Source: Linanthus parryae
Taxonomy: Eukaryota; Streptophyta; Magnoliopsida; Ericales; Polemoniaceae
Direction: 5' to 3'
DNA: 64,000 nucleotides
Assembly: GCA_023055425.1 (NCBI GenBank)
Contig: JALGPY010000007.1
Span: 16,192,001-16,256,000 of the forward strand
Below the pieces are notes generated by a model. It saw only the letters and a program-made list of their open reading frames with translations, searched no databases and was not told the origin of the DNA. The position numbers and the translations under genes were made by a program. Shown in pieces: positions 1 to 10,191 of the stretch; within the stretch, counting starts at the first letter, position 1, and each line of letters begins with the position of its first letter.

Positions 1-1
1 T

Positions 2-205
2 CGCATGAAGCATGTTGAACTCGATTACTTCTTCGTGCGCGATCTGGTCACATCAGGCAAGCTTAATGTGCGACATGTTCCCAGCAAGCAACAACTCGCG
101 GATCCACTTACCAAACCACTTAGTCGCACCCTCTTTCTCCATCTGCGATCTAAGATTGGAGTCTCTGACGGATCCTCCATCTTACAGGGGCGTGTTAAGG
201 AATGA
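2..205 (+). pseudogene. Copia pol C-terminus (end of RNase H region), partial
   Basis: The frame is open from the window start. It carries the typical Copia RNase H tail: [14 protein letters not shown], then a segment ending [11 protein letters not shown], the conserved 'A-D-x-L-T-K' block found at the end of Copia polyproteins. The frame runs into the LTR and stops there. It would be the last piece of the gag-pol polyprotein that degrades the RNA strand during reverse transcription. Whether the rest of the element is intact cannot be judged. Confidence 0.8.
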
Positions 206-404
206 AATAATATCTCATTATCTCATCCCTTGATTTGTGTAGTGAGTTATTATCTCTTACATGATTTATGGAATCACCCGTTATGTTGTTATTATTTGAT
301 TTCCTAGTTTAGCATATTATACTTTGTATGTAACCACTCTCACGAGTATATATATGGACCATTGGTCTCCAGGAATAATAATCATTCATTCAACATTCAT
401 ACAC
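193..404 (+). repeat. 3' LTR of the Copia element
   Basis: The LTR starts TGTTAAGGAATG directly after the purine-rich tract and is AT-rich, as expected for a Copia LTR. The right edge (about 404, near CATTCATACA) is an estimate. Confidence 0.6.
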
Positions 405-989
405 TAAAAGTGTTGCCAAATGTACTAAAATTTTAATCCAAATTTTAAGCACATGACAAATAATTTTCGGGTTATAAGTTCAGCTATCTTATATACCCCA
501 TTGACATTTTAAGCTAAGAACCAAATAGGCCCTTTGTCTCAAATACGGTAATGGACTAATTCATTAGCAAACAATAAGAGAAGGATCAGATGATTGAATT
601 ATATGTTATTGGAAAGATATTACCGATGTTACTCTTTTTGAATTGTGGTATTTGTTGGTTGACTTCTAAATTCACACTATGTTTAAGTTACAACTTAGTC
701 GGGCACTAAGTCACCTGGAGAGGGAGCGAAGTGGGAGCACGAAGTGGAGCGAGAGAGGGAAATCGCATAATTTCAAAAGATTGCATTTGACAGGGTCATG
801 AGAGCGTTTGTATATAATATTTATTTAACATAATTTTATGAATAAATCTACTAATTTGATATAATGAAGTGATTTACACATAATAGTTATTTTTAGTAAA
901 TAAGTTGTAAGTAGTAATTTGTCAAATATGTTGCTTCTATAAGAAAGAATAATGAATAAATAGTTGAATTATCAAACTGATAAGTTATA
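405..989. other. AT-rich intergenic stretch, no gene seen
   Basis: No convincing open frame. Around 700-716 is a motif (GGGCACTAAGTCACCT) that has an inverted partner near 5400, possibly the two ends of a small DNA element split by the 990-5222 insertion. Nothing else is recognised. Confidence 0.4.
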
Positions 990-1250
990 TGATACGTGAA
1001 AGTATCGATAAATAGATTAATTGATTGATGAGGTGAAGAAATTAGGAGAGATATCGACGAAAAGAGGGATAGAGACTAGGGTTGAGAGAATTAATATCTT
1101 ATTGCCTGAATAAATACTGAGAGAGTACGATGCTTAAATAAATAAATATCCTAACCCTATACTCCTACGGCCTAAGCTCGGATTATTAATCAAATAAATA
1201 ATTAGATAAATAAATAAATAAATAAAATAAGTGATACACGACCTGTATCA
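990..1250 (-). repeat. LTR (3' LTR in element orientation)
   Basis: 261 bp, matching 4968-5222 along its whole length with scattered substitutions and small indels. Terminal bases are TGATAC...GTATCA. Confidence 0.85.
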
Positions 1251-1639
1251 ACTCTCCTACCCTTAAAAACTACCTTGCTCTCAAGGTGGGTGTTGAAAAA
1301 ATCGTTAATATTCTTGCCTGATCATAGTATTCTTGCCTGATCAAATTGTCGGTGAACGAGCATGAAAACACCACTTTGTAGGCAAGTACGGAAAAACGGA
1401 GGCCTGAATCGAAGTCTGAGAGGTCGAAAAACCTTGGGTGAGAGTCATGGACTTAAAATTAGGACTGCAACTCGGTCGTTTTGGACGGGCTGACAACATG
1501 AAAATAGCCCGGGCCCGAATTACATCTAAGTTGTCCGAGCCCGCCCGAACCCGAGATAAAAGACTTTTCAAACCCGAACAAACCCAGCCCGAGGATGTTG
1601 ATGAAGAAATCGGGCAAGCCCAACCCAGCCCGAGTTACA

Positions 1640-1740
1640 CAAACCTTTTTTTTTTTGAGAAACTGTTTTGTCGTTCATCGGGTTTGAACCCGGGATCTCA
1701 TGCAGGGGCTTCCAACGCTCTACCACTTGAGCTACCACCC
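1640..1740 (-). mobile_element. tRNA-derived SINE
   Basis: The minus strand has an A-box-like TAGCTCAAGTGGTAGAGC and a B box GGTTCAAACCC, followed by a 3' A-run (complement of the T-run near 1646-1656). Imperfect flanking repeats (GGTTAGTGTAGC / GGTTTGTGTAAC, 10 of 12 matching) look like an aged TSD. It does not fold into a complete tRNA. A related copy lies near 37955-38040. Confidence 0.65.
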
Positions 1741-2221
1741 TAGCTGCTACACTAACCTAACTATATATATGTACATATATATATAATTTGAAAAAATAAA
1801 TTGTCAAATTTTGAATTGAACAATATATTTGCATAATAGCATATTGCCATTAATTAGTGTAATACATAGCTGATAGAATCTGCTTGTATAGAATGCAAAC
1901 ATAGAAAGTTGTGAATTTGTGAAATTTCAAAATTTATATTCTACCCGTTCTATCCCTATACCAAAAAAAACTAATTTTTTAAAAGATAAATTAATAACCA
2001 AGTCAAAATAGACATGGTTCAAAATGGTGAAACAAATGATTTTAAGAGGACTGCTCACTTGAGCATCCGTTGCTAGCTGAGATGACAAGGGATTCAATTC
2101 ACAAGTACAGTTAGTATAAAGAGAAAATGAGACTAGAAAACTATTAGAGTTAATAATGAACAACCATTCTAATAGAAAATAGTAAATATCAATTAGGTCA
2201 CTAGATGTTACAAATAGAAAA

Positions 2222-3490
2222 GGCAAACTTGCAGCGGTGGTGCTCATATTATACGTTTTGTTACATTTTCATACTCGCATTTTCAATTTTGGCATCCACA
2301 ATAGCCATATTTTAAAATTGTTGTATTGATGGTACATGTTCCTAACGCCGTTAGTTTTTGTAACAGTTGGTGTGGGCATTTTGGTCTGTTCAAAATATAA
2401 AATTTCACAAGTAATACCTACATTTCTAATTAACCATCTAAAAAGAATTTAAAAGAAAGAAAAGGAAAGGAAAAAATAGACTAAAAGAAAAAGAAAATAT
2501 ATATTGAAAGGAAAGAAAAAAATAAATTAAAAAAGAGGATGGAAGAACACAGAACAGCCCTCTCCCTATCCATCCCTCCAATCTCAAGCCATCTCTAATC
2601 GCTTTCTCAATTCTCATGCCCTCTCTCGATCTCTCTCTCAATCTTGTTTACATCTTCTATTTTTCTCCGCTCCTCCGGCCGACAACCTTTCTCAAAGACT
2701 CCAGAAGTTGCAAAAAACGATCTGGAGTAGTGGATCTCGGTGATTCTAGGGTACATGACTATTGACGACCTTGTCATTCACTTACGACGGCGCGATGCTT
2801 TTCGATCTGGACACTGTGAGGAAGGATTTTTTCTGGCCTTGTGGAGAATGAGAATAATGGCGGATATTCAAAACGGCGGCGATCCTCCGCCACTATGCTT
2901 AGGGTTTCGAAGACGGCCGATGCTTCTCCGCGAGATTGCGTTGTACCTGGAGCTGAACATTTCGAAGTTCAACGAGATTTCCAATTTGTTGGCGAAGCAT
3001 GCTAGAAAAACTAAAGCAGAAGAAGAATCAATATAGGGCAGGAAAGTTGAGATTGAGAGAAGTCTCGAGAAAGATGAGTAGGGAGAGAGAGGGTTGCTTC
3101 TGTGTTCTTCATCCTCCTTTATTTTCTTAAATTTATTTTCTCTATTTTTTTTCCTTCTCTGTAATCTAATTCTTCTTTTTCTCTATTTTAGTAATTGAGG
3201 GTGCACAATTTGAAAAATTAAATAAAAATTAATTTATTAATATTGAAAATTTTAAAAATATGAGTACAAAATTGGAAATAAGCTGTAAATATGGGTACTA
3301 TTAGTGCTATTTTAATTTTACAAAAGACCATAGTAACCACACTAACCATTAGAAAAACTAACTGTGTTAGTAAAATGTACCGCCGGTACAACAATTTTAA
3401 AATAAGAGTACTGTGGATGCCAAATTGAAAATATGGGTATGAAAGTGTAACAAAACGTATAATATGGGTACCACCGGTGCAATTTTTCCC
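2222..3490. mobile_element. Mutator-like element (MULE) with long terminal inverted repeats, possible gene capture
   Basis: Terminal inverted repeats of about 200 bp begin GGCAAACTTGCAGCGGTGG on the left and GGGAAAAATTGCACCGGTGG on the right. A perfect 9-bp TSD, AATAGAAAA, lies at 2213-2221 and 3491-3499; 9 bp is the Mutator signature. The GC-richer interior (about 2660-3040) differs from its AT-rich surroundings and contains an open stretch at 2740-3036 that I do not recognise. It may be a captured gene fragment (Pack-MULE), but the source is unknown. Confidence 0.85.
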
Positions 3491-4123
3491 AATAGAAAAT
3501 AGCAATTCTATAAGAAAAGAGATCATTTCTTACCTCTAATTTATTGCTCCAGCTCCTTTGATGATGGTAACCTTATATGCTCGTTGATCAGCAAATTACA
3601 TAGGGTTTAACAACCGATTGACCATTCTCCATCAATTAGAATCCTTGATTGACTAGAATTTAGTCCATGAATGTGGTAGATTTACCACGATTTTGAGTGT
3701 TTACGCTTTAATTTTGAAAATATATATTCATATATAAATATAATATTTAACTATACTAAAATAATAATATTTATATTCGGGTTATCTGGGTTAAGCTCGA
3801 AATGAATCATCCATTGATGGGCCCGAGCCCGAATTCAGACCGGGCTAGGAAATCTTGCCCAGGCCCGCCGAAGCACAAAATAATTTAGCCCGAATTTGAT
3901 TTAAGGTCGGGCTGGGCTCGGGTTACCCGAATTCAACCCGAACTAGTTGCAGTCCTACTTAAAATATTGGAGCAGTGGCTCAAAAAGAGGCTAAAAGGAT
4001 GCCGGTGGCTCACTTTGAGCTAAGGGGGAATTGGCGGCTTGGGCTGAGCCGACTGCGCCAGCCGAGACGTGTACCAATCGGCGGCTAGATCCAGCCGCTT
4101 TTGAGCCGTTCTCTCAATAACGG

Positions 4124-4915
4124 CTAGATCGAGCCGAATCGCTGGAAGTTGCGGCCAGTCCTCTGCTTTCGACGACGACGTGGAGTGGGGTGGCAGATAT
4201 TCGTCCGTTTGAGGCCGGAGGAGGCCGGAGGTGGTCTGTATGTGGTCATCGACCACTGTGGCAGTGCTGACGGCGCTGTTATTTCGGCCGGTGTCTCGAG
4301 CGACGCGGGTTTGCTGTTGGCGGCCGATTGGGCGTGTTGGAGGCTACAGTCAGTCGGATTTTTGTCGCCGGAGGGGTCCGTGGTGCCGAAAAATTTCTGG
4401 AACGTTGGGAATTCATTGGAGGCGGAGGGGAGGTTATTGGAGGAGGCTTCTCCCACCAGAACTTGGGGCGGTGGTGGTTGAATCAGCGAAGGACGCAGAG
4501 GAGATGTGGCTTGTTGCGTTGGTGTTGGTTTGGCGGACCTTGGAGCAGATTGTTGCTGCTGAGTTTGTTCTTGCGGCTGCGGCGATAGTTGAATCGCTGG
4601 CTGTTGGGTTTGGGGGTTTTCCGACTGCTGGGTTTGTTCTTGATGGAGATGTGGTTGCTCTTGCGGTTGCGGCGACATTTCGGGGTCTCTGACGATGTGT
4701 TGGATGCGACACAATTCCTCAACTCTAACTACTCGGAGTCGTCCCCCACTTGCTTTGATGGATTCCAGATCTGCTATAGCGAGATACCCACTCGCTTGGA
4801 GTTGGACTACGTCTGCCATGGTGAGATAATTGATTTTTTCGTTCACTTGTTGGCAGATTTCTTCGAAGTCTTCGGGATCTTCGAGTACGACAACGGGTTC
4901 GTGTAGGCGGTTCAC
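4124..4915 (-). pseudogene. gag-like open frame of the non-autonomous Gypsy-like element
   Basis: An open frame of about 260 codons with no ATG near its 5' end: the frame is open back through the putative primer-binding region and the first Met is about 30 residues in. The N-terminal third has an acidic block (VVVLEDPEDFEEICQQ) and a short helical part. The middle is rich in Gln, Pro and Ser with repeats such as SPQPQEQ, and the end is basic (RRRRKQR). This resembles the N-terminal half of plant Ty3/Gypsy gag proteins. No zinc knuckle or capsid core is seen, so it is probably a truncated gag. The assignment rests on position and composition rather than a diagnostic motif. Confidence 0.5.
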
Positions 4916-4967
4916 GGTGAGCGACGCAGAGAAGGTCTGACCGTTGCTCTCAATGAAAGCACCAATT

Positions 4968-5222
4968 GATAAGTGAAAGTATCGATAAATAGACGAATTG
5001 ATGGATGAGGTGAAGAAATTACGAGAGATATAGACGAAAAGAGGGATAGAGACTAGGGTTAAGAGAACTGATATCTTATTGCCTGAATAATACTGACAGA
5101 GTACAATGCTTAAATAGATAAATATCCTAACCCTAGACTTCTACGGGCCGAGCCTGGATTATTAATCAAATAAATAACTCGATAAATAAAATACTTAAAT
5201 AAGTAATACGCGGACCGTATCA
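4968..5222 (-). repeat. LTR (5' LTR in element orientation)
   Basis: 255 bp, the partner of 990-1250. The minus-strand sequence next to it is the putative primer-binding region, which sets the orientation. Confidence 0.85.
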
Positions 5223-5667
5223 TAATAAGTCGAGATTAATCAACAAATACGGTCCAAACTAATAATAATTTGTCTTTAAAATGTAATTCGTGTACGAAAC
5301 CGTGCTCTCAATTTCTCGGGGAGTGGATCGAGGTTTGGTCTGGAAAGTGCTGGAGCGAGATCTGGAAGCGGGAGGGACGTCTCTACGAGAGGTTTTAGGT
5401 GACTAATTGGACACAGAAAGTGTATCAACCATTAAAAGTACCAAAAAAAAATCGTTAGAATGGTTAAACATTGAGTAAAAGACACTTTCACCTCCTCTAG
5501 TGACTGAAAGTATAGTTACAGGCGTGTCATGCACAAAGTATATAAGGGTAACCCCCATATGTTGCATAATATAAGGGTATAATAAAAATTATTGACAAAA
5601 CTCAACTCCAAACTATGGCGTCAAAATAAGGTGTTATGACCTGAAATGAGCAAGAGAACGATGATAC
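5223..5667. other. Intergenic stretch between two LTR elements
   Basis: No gene seen. A segment at about 5470-5520 (AAAAGACACTTTCACCTCC) is similar, inverted, to 9640-9700; the two could be the ends of an older element enclosing 5470-9715. Confidence 0.35.
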
Positions 5668-5799
5668 TCGATAAACAAGAACACAATCAATATAACATGG
5701 TTTACTAGCATGATGCTAACTACGTCCACGGCCTCGAAACCCTTGTTTATTAGAGAGAATCGATACAAATACATCCAGTCGAATTTATTGCAGTCGTTA

Positions 5800-6326
5800 T
5801 GACGCCGAATTGAATCGAGGCGTTTTATGGGAGCAGCAAGAAGCAACGAAAAGAAAGGAAAATCATGAAAGAACCTCCATAGGGTTCATAGAAAACACAA
5901 CGTTTTCAGAAATAAACTCAATATTCAATAATCTGATGACATAAGTCCACAAGCCGGACTTAAATAGCCAAAAACCTAAAATTTACCTAAAATAGAAAAA
6001 TCTCAATAATTATTCTGAATTAAAGTCCTACTAAATAAAAGCATGCTGGAAAAAGATTGACCCAAATCGGGTTTAAATTGACCTCCTAATTAACAAAAAG
6101 ATTATTACTAAAAATAGCAAATTTGACGATTTCGTGCTCTAAACAGCTGAATTTTGCCAAATCAGCATAGTGCTCGTGACTATAGTCACGAGTTATCTTT
6201 AGAAGGTCGTTTCTGCTCAGATTCATGTATGGTTCGACCCCGTTCATCAATCCTTCAATTCTGCCCCTGATTCTGCGTATGGACCGAAACAACTTTTCTG
6301 AAACTGGCAAAATTCTTCCTGCATCA
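5800..6326 (-). repeat. TRIM LTR copy a
   Basis: Reads TGATGCAGGAAG...TTCGGCGTCA on the minus strand. It is the 3' terminal LTR in element orientation. Confidence 0.9.
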
Positions 6327-6841
6327 GTCACCCCCTCTTCAAAAGAACTCGTCCTTGAGTTTAATTTAGGAACTTGAATGATCTGCTCCACCAAGAAAGG
6401 ATCACAATAGCAAGATGGAAACTTGAACGGAAAAAACTATTGACTTGTTTAATTCAACTTTCGTCTCTTCGTCGTCATCTCCATAGTCATCATAAACCGG
6501 AGGGATTGTCCAATCCACCTCAGATTCACATGATTTGGAAATACATCGCTAAAAGATTGCATCACGAAAAACATGCTCAATCTGCAACATACCAGAAAAA
6601 GCTAGCTTGTTCATCATGAAACTTGATCCTCCATAACGCTCGTGGTTGAATGGAATCTCGAACGCGGGCTTTAAGTCCTGATCCAATGCTTGACGTTCCG
6701 ACACCATCATCATAACCCCTTGGAGGTTAATTTCCCGTTGGGGGGCTTCCTCAGCCGGAACCTGCCCGCAGCCGCCAGGTTGTCCACGCACCATGGTTAT
6801 GACGATCTTCTTCCCACGTCGAACTGAGCTCTGATACCAAC

Positions 6842-7366
6842 TGACGCCGAATTGAATCGAGGCGTTTTATGGGAGCAGCAAGAAGCAGCGAACAGAAAGG
6901 AAAATCATGAAAGAACCTCCATAGGGTTCATAGAAAACACAATTTTTTTTTAAATAAACTCAATAATCGATTAACTGATGAAATAAGTCCACAAGCCGGA
7001 CTTAAATAGCCAAAAATCTAAAATTTAATTAAAATAGCAAAATCTAAATAATTATTCTGAATTAAAGTCCTACTAAAGAAAAGCATGCTTGAAAGAGATT
7101 CACCCAAATCGGGTTTATATTGACCTCCTAATTAACAAAAAGATTATTACTAAAAATAGCAAATTTGACGATTTGTGCCCTAAACAGTCGAATTTTGCCA
7201 AATCAGCATGGTGCTCGTGACTAAAGTCACGAGTTATCTTTAGACGTCGTTTCTGGTAAGATTCATGTATGGTTCAACCCCGTTAATCAATCCTTCACTT
7301 CTGCCCCTGATTTTGCGTATGGACCGGAACAGCTTTTCTGAAACTGGCAAAATTCTCCTGCATCAG
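6842..7366 (-). repeat. TRIM LTR copy b (middle)
   Basis: The central LTR, shared by the two tandem units. It shows several private differences from copies a and c (for example a T-run near 6942-6951 where the others read CGTTTTCAG), so the tandem structure is not an exact recent duplication of one outer LTR. Confidence 0.9.
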
Positions 7367-7850
7367 TCACCCCCTCTTCAAAAGAACTCGTCCTCGAGTT
7401 CGATTTAGGAACTTGAATGATCTGCTCCACCAAGAAAGGATCACAATAGCAAGATGGAAACTTGAACGGAAAAACTATTGACTTGTTTAATTCAACTTTC
7501 GTCTCTTCGTCGTCATAGGCAACTTCCTCGTCATCTCCATAGTCATCATAAACCGGAGGTATTGTCCAATCAACTTCAGATTCACATGATTTGGAAATAC
7601 GTCTGTAAAAGATTGCATCACGAAAAACGTGCACAATTTGCAACATACCCGAAAAAGCTAGCTTGTTCATCATGAAACTTGATCCTCCATAACGCTCATG
7701 GTTGAATGGAATCTCGAACGCGGGCTCCAAGTCATGAATCAATGCTTGACCTTCCGACACCATCATCATAACCCCTTGGAGGTTAATTTCCCGTTGGGGG
7801 GCTTCCTCAGCCGGAACCTGCCCGCAGCCGCCAGGGCGTCCACGCACCAT
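7367..7850 (-). pseudogene. Residual gag/linker frame in the TRIM internal segment
   Basis: From an ATG at 7850 (MVRGRPGGCGQVPAEEAP) the frame runs through an acidic part (PPVYDDYGDDEE), a motif often seen near the gag-protease junction of plant Gypsy elements, and on into the polypurine tract. This looks like an internal-deletion remnant that fused a gag start to a later piece. The copy in the other internal segment (6794 down to about 6370) is broken by stops and lacks part of the acidic block. No enzymatic domain is present. Confidence 0.5.
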
Positions 7851-7897
7851 GGTTATGACGATCTTCTTCCCATGTCGAACTGAGCTCTGATACCAAC

Positions 7898-8423
7898 TGA
7901 CGCCGAATTGAATCGAGGCGTTTTATGGGAGCAGCAAGAAGCAACGAAAAGAAAGAAAAATCATGAAAGAACCTCCATAGGTTTCGTAGAAAACACAACG
8001 TTTTCAGAAATAAACTCAATATTCAATAATCTGATGAAATAAGTCCACAACCCGGACTTAAATAGCCAAAAACCTAAAATTTACCTAAAATAGAAAAATC
8101 TCAATAATTATTCTGAATTAAATTCCTACTAAATAAAAGCATGCTGGAAAAAGATTGACCCAAATCGGGTTTAAATTGACCTCCTAATTAACAAAAATAT
8201 TATTACTAAAAATAGCAAATTTGACGATTTCGTGTTCTAAACAGCCGAATTTGCCAAATCAGCATGGTGCTTGTGACTAAAGTCACAAGTTATCTTTAGA
8301 ACGTCGTTTCTGGTCAGATTCATGTATGGTTCGACCCCGTTCATCAATCTTTCAATTCTGCCCCTGATTCTGCGTGTGGACCGAAACAACTTTTCTGAAA
8401 CTGGCAAAATTCTTCCTGCATCA
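7898..8423 (-). repeat. TRIM LTR copy c
   Basis: The 5' terminal LTR in element orientation. It matches copy a more closely than copy b by eye. Confidence 0.9.
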
Positions 8424-9512
8424 CGTTATCCTTATCATCCGTTGATCTGTCGCTCTGCCTTGATTTTTCTCTAACTCCTTGCCAAGCCCGCGAGTATTCA
8501 AATCACGTTGACTCAAAAAAATCTCATCTTGCTTTGAATCCTCTCGTCCGCTTGAACTTGAATTAGCCGGTTGCTCCAATTCCACAAGTTGCTTCAACTT
8601 TGCCAAGTTCCTGTAACGAGTTACCCCAGCGATGCTCCAACTCCCGTCAAGTTCCTTCTATCGAACCCTATCAGTGCTCCAACTCCGGATGAGTTCCTAC
8701 GATCGAATCTCTTTTTTGTTGTTCCAACTCCCACCGAGATCCCACAACAAAATTGTTCGTTGCTCCGACTCCAACCGAGTCCCTAAAAAAACAACACGTT
8801 GCTCCAATTCCTACTGAATTTCTGCAACGTTTTGAGAAATTGCTTCAATTCCCACCAAATTCTTGCAATATCGCCCCCTTGCCGTCTCATACGTGCCCCC
8901 TACAAGTGCCTTATATGCGTGCCCTTTCACGTACCGGTCCCTCGTCAGAGACTTCCCTATGCCAAATCCGGCTCCTCATCAAGAGAACGGATTACATGCC
9001 CCCTAACGGAGCCTTAGAGAATTAAACCATCCTCCGAAGTATCCCACACCTACAGCCAAATCAGCAGGATCCTGAGTTCTTCCTTCGTTCACCGGTGTCT
9101 CTTTTGTCTACTGTTTGAACAGACGTCACCATAGCTTGGTTGCCGTCATCGCACTGCATCCCCTCTTGCCGAGCCTCAATCCGGATCCGTCACTCCAAAT
9201 CGCGTGCTCCGCCTTGATCGCGAAACCATAGCTTTGAATTTCACAGATTGTGAAATCCTAGCTCTTTAGCTCTACTTTGATCTTGGAACACTGATCACCA
9301 AGCTCTGATACCTCGATGAACAAGAACACACCCGATATAACGCGGTTAACTAGCACGATGCTAGCTACTTCCACGGCCCCCAAACCCTTGTCTATTAGAG
9401 AGAAACGATATATAAAACCCTCTCGAATTTGCTGCAGCATTTTTTCTTGTCGTAGTTGATCTGTCACTTCGCCTTGCTTCGCCTCTAACTCGTTGCCGAG
9501 CCCTTGAGTATA

Positions 9513-9610
9513 TTCAAAGCACCTTGATTCAACACAAGGGATGTAAGTTCCCTGAAGTTCATTCAAATCACCTTGATTCAACATAAGGGATGTAAGTTCC
9601 CTGAAGTTCG
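9513..9610. repeat. Two-copy 49-bp tandem repeat
   Basis: Units starting TTCAAAGCACCTTGATTCAA (9513) and TTCAAATCACCTTGATTCAA (9562) both continue with GGGATGTAAGTTCCCTGAAG. They lie at the outer edge of the decayed LTR. Confidence 0.8.
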
Positions 9611-9946
9611 GAACATTGAAAGGGTGAAATGGTCATTTTCCAAACTAGAGAGGGTGGAAGAGTGTCCTTCAGTCAAACTAAAGGGGGTGAAAGTTTCTTT
9701 AACCCTTAAAACATTTCCCTTGAAACACATTCTATGAAAATTTAAAATGTAGAACACACAGTTATCTGGAACAACTGTAGCTCAATACTGGTCTTCTTAG
9801 TCGTTGTAGCAGTTTCAATCTTTACTTCCAATAAAGTTCGGGATGTTTAATGAAAAAAGAAGTTGAGACAAAACTGTAAAACAACCTTAAGTAAGCCAAT
9901 CGATGTCAATCAAGTGTGTATCACAATTGGATCAGCGATCTCGCCT
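9611..9946. other. Intergenic stretch downstream of the P450 gene
   Basis: No gene seen. 9640-9715 is the inverted partner of 5470-5520. Confidence 0.4.
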
Positions 9947-9952
9947 TTTATT
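9947..9952 (-). terminator. Putative polyadenylation signal of the P450 gene
   Basis: AATAAA on the minus strand, about 240 bp beyond the P450 stop codon, in an AT-rich 3' region. Position and sequence are typical, but no transcript evidence is available. Confidence 0.4.
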
Positions 9953-10191
9953 CATTGAAGTAGAACATAATATTAGCTACAGAAAACATAAGGGAGAATC
10001 ACAGAATTACAACCAACTGAAAATAAGAAGCCCAATCAGAACCTGCAATATGTCCTGATTAGTTTAATTCACAGCTAAAATGGTACTTAAGCGTATGATA
10101 CCGTATCTCACTTCACGGTATTTCTACTTAATTTCACCAATTATTCTATAATATCATAATTAATACATCCGTAGGGGTAACCTGACGGGGA

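Larger units (their letters stand above)
1..404 (+). mobile_element. 3' end of a Ty1/Copia retrotransposon
   Basis: The window opens inside a Copia element: the last part of the polyprotein is followed by a purine-rich tract (about 186-192) and a 3' LTR. The 5' part lies outside the window, so the right LTR edge could not be checked against a partner or a TSD. Confidence is high for the class and moderate for the right edge. Confidence 0.8.
1460..3957. mobile_element. hAT-type DNA transposon, non-autonomous, inside the Gypsy-like element
   Basis: Terminal inverted repeats TAGGACTGCAAC...GTTGCAGTCCTA are flanked by a perfect 8-bp TSD, CTTAAAAT, at 1452-1459 and 3958-3965. The subterminal regions (about 1480-1640 and 3780-3945) are filled with GGGCCCGAGCCCG-like motifs in both orientations, typical of hAT subterminal repeats. 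No transposase frame is present. It carries a nested MULE and a SINE. Confidence 0.9.
990..5222 (-). mobile_element. Non-autonomous Gypsy-like LTR retrotransposon (LARD-like), carrying nested elements
   Basis: Two direct repeats, 990-1250 and 4968-5222, both begin TGATA and end GTATCA. The flanking 5-bp sequences TTATA (985-989) and TAATA (5223-5227) are a one-mismatch TSD. On the minus strand the element reads LTR, then a putative primer-binding region (ATTGGTGCTTTCATTGAG, complement of 4950-4967), a gag-like frame (4915-4124), a purine-rich tract (AAGGGTAGGAGAG, complement of about 1251-1263) and the second LTR. There is no protease, reverse transcriptase or integrase, so it must have been mobilised in trans. 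Much of its present length is later insertions (1460-3957). Confidence 0.85.
5800..8423 (-). mobile_element. TRIM-like LTR retrotransposon with three LTRs (LTR-internal-LTR-internal-LTR)
   Basis: Three about 526-bp repeats (5800-6326, 6842-7366, 7898-8423) alternate with two about 515-531-bp internal segments. The outer flanks carry a perfect 5-bp TSD, CGTTA (5795-5799 and 8424-8428). Each internal segment has a tRNA-iMet primer site on the minus strand (complement of GCTCTGATACCA at 6828-6839 and 7884-7895) two bases from the LTR, and a polypurine tract (GAAGAGGGGG) at the other end. The element contains only a short gag-like frame and must depend on another element for movement. Confidence 0.9.
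5668..9530 (-). mobile_element. Decayed LTR element split by the TRIM at 5800-8423
   Basis: The segment 5668-5799 plus 8429-8520 matches 9317-9530 (shared landmarks: CGATRAACAAGAACAC, AAACCCTTGT, TATTAGAGAGAA, CTAACTC, TTGCC). These look like two diverged LTRs. Next to the right copy, minus-strand GGTATCAGAGC (complement of about 9305-9315) fits a tRNA-iMet primer site. The internal part (8520-9316) holds degenerate short repeats such as GTTGCTCCAACTCC and no intact frame. I could not find a TSD, so the outer edges are approximate. Confidence 0.5.

Noticed and set aside
1672..1745. Possible minus-strand tRNA gene
   Set aside because: It has A- and B-box motifs but no proper acceptor and anticodon stems. 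The A-rich tail and flanking repeats fit a SINE better.
4149..4906. Plus-strand open frames opposite the gag-like frame
   Set aside because: They are shadows of the minus-strand frame created by its Gln/Pro-rich codons.
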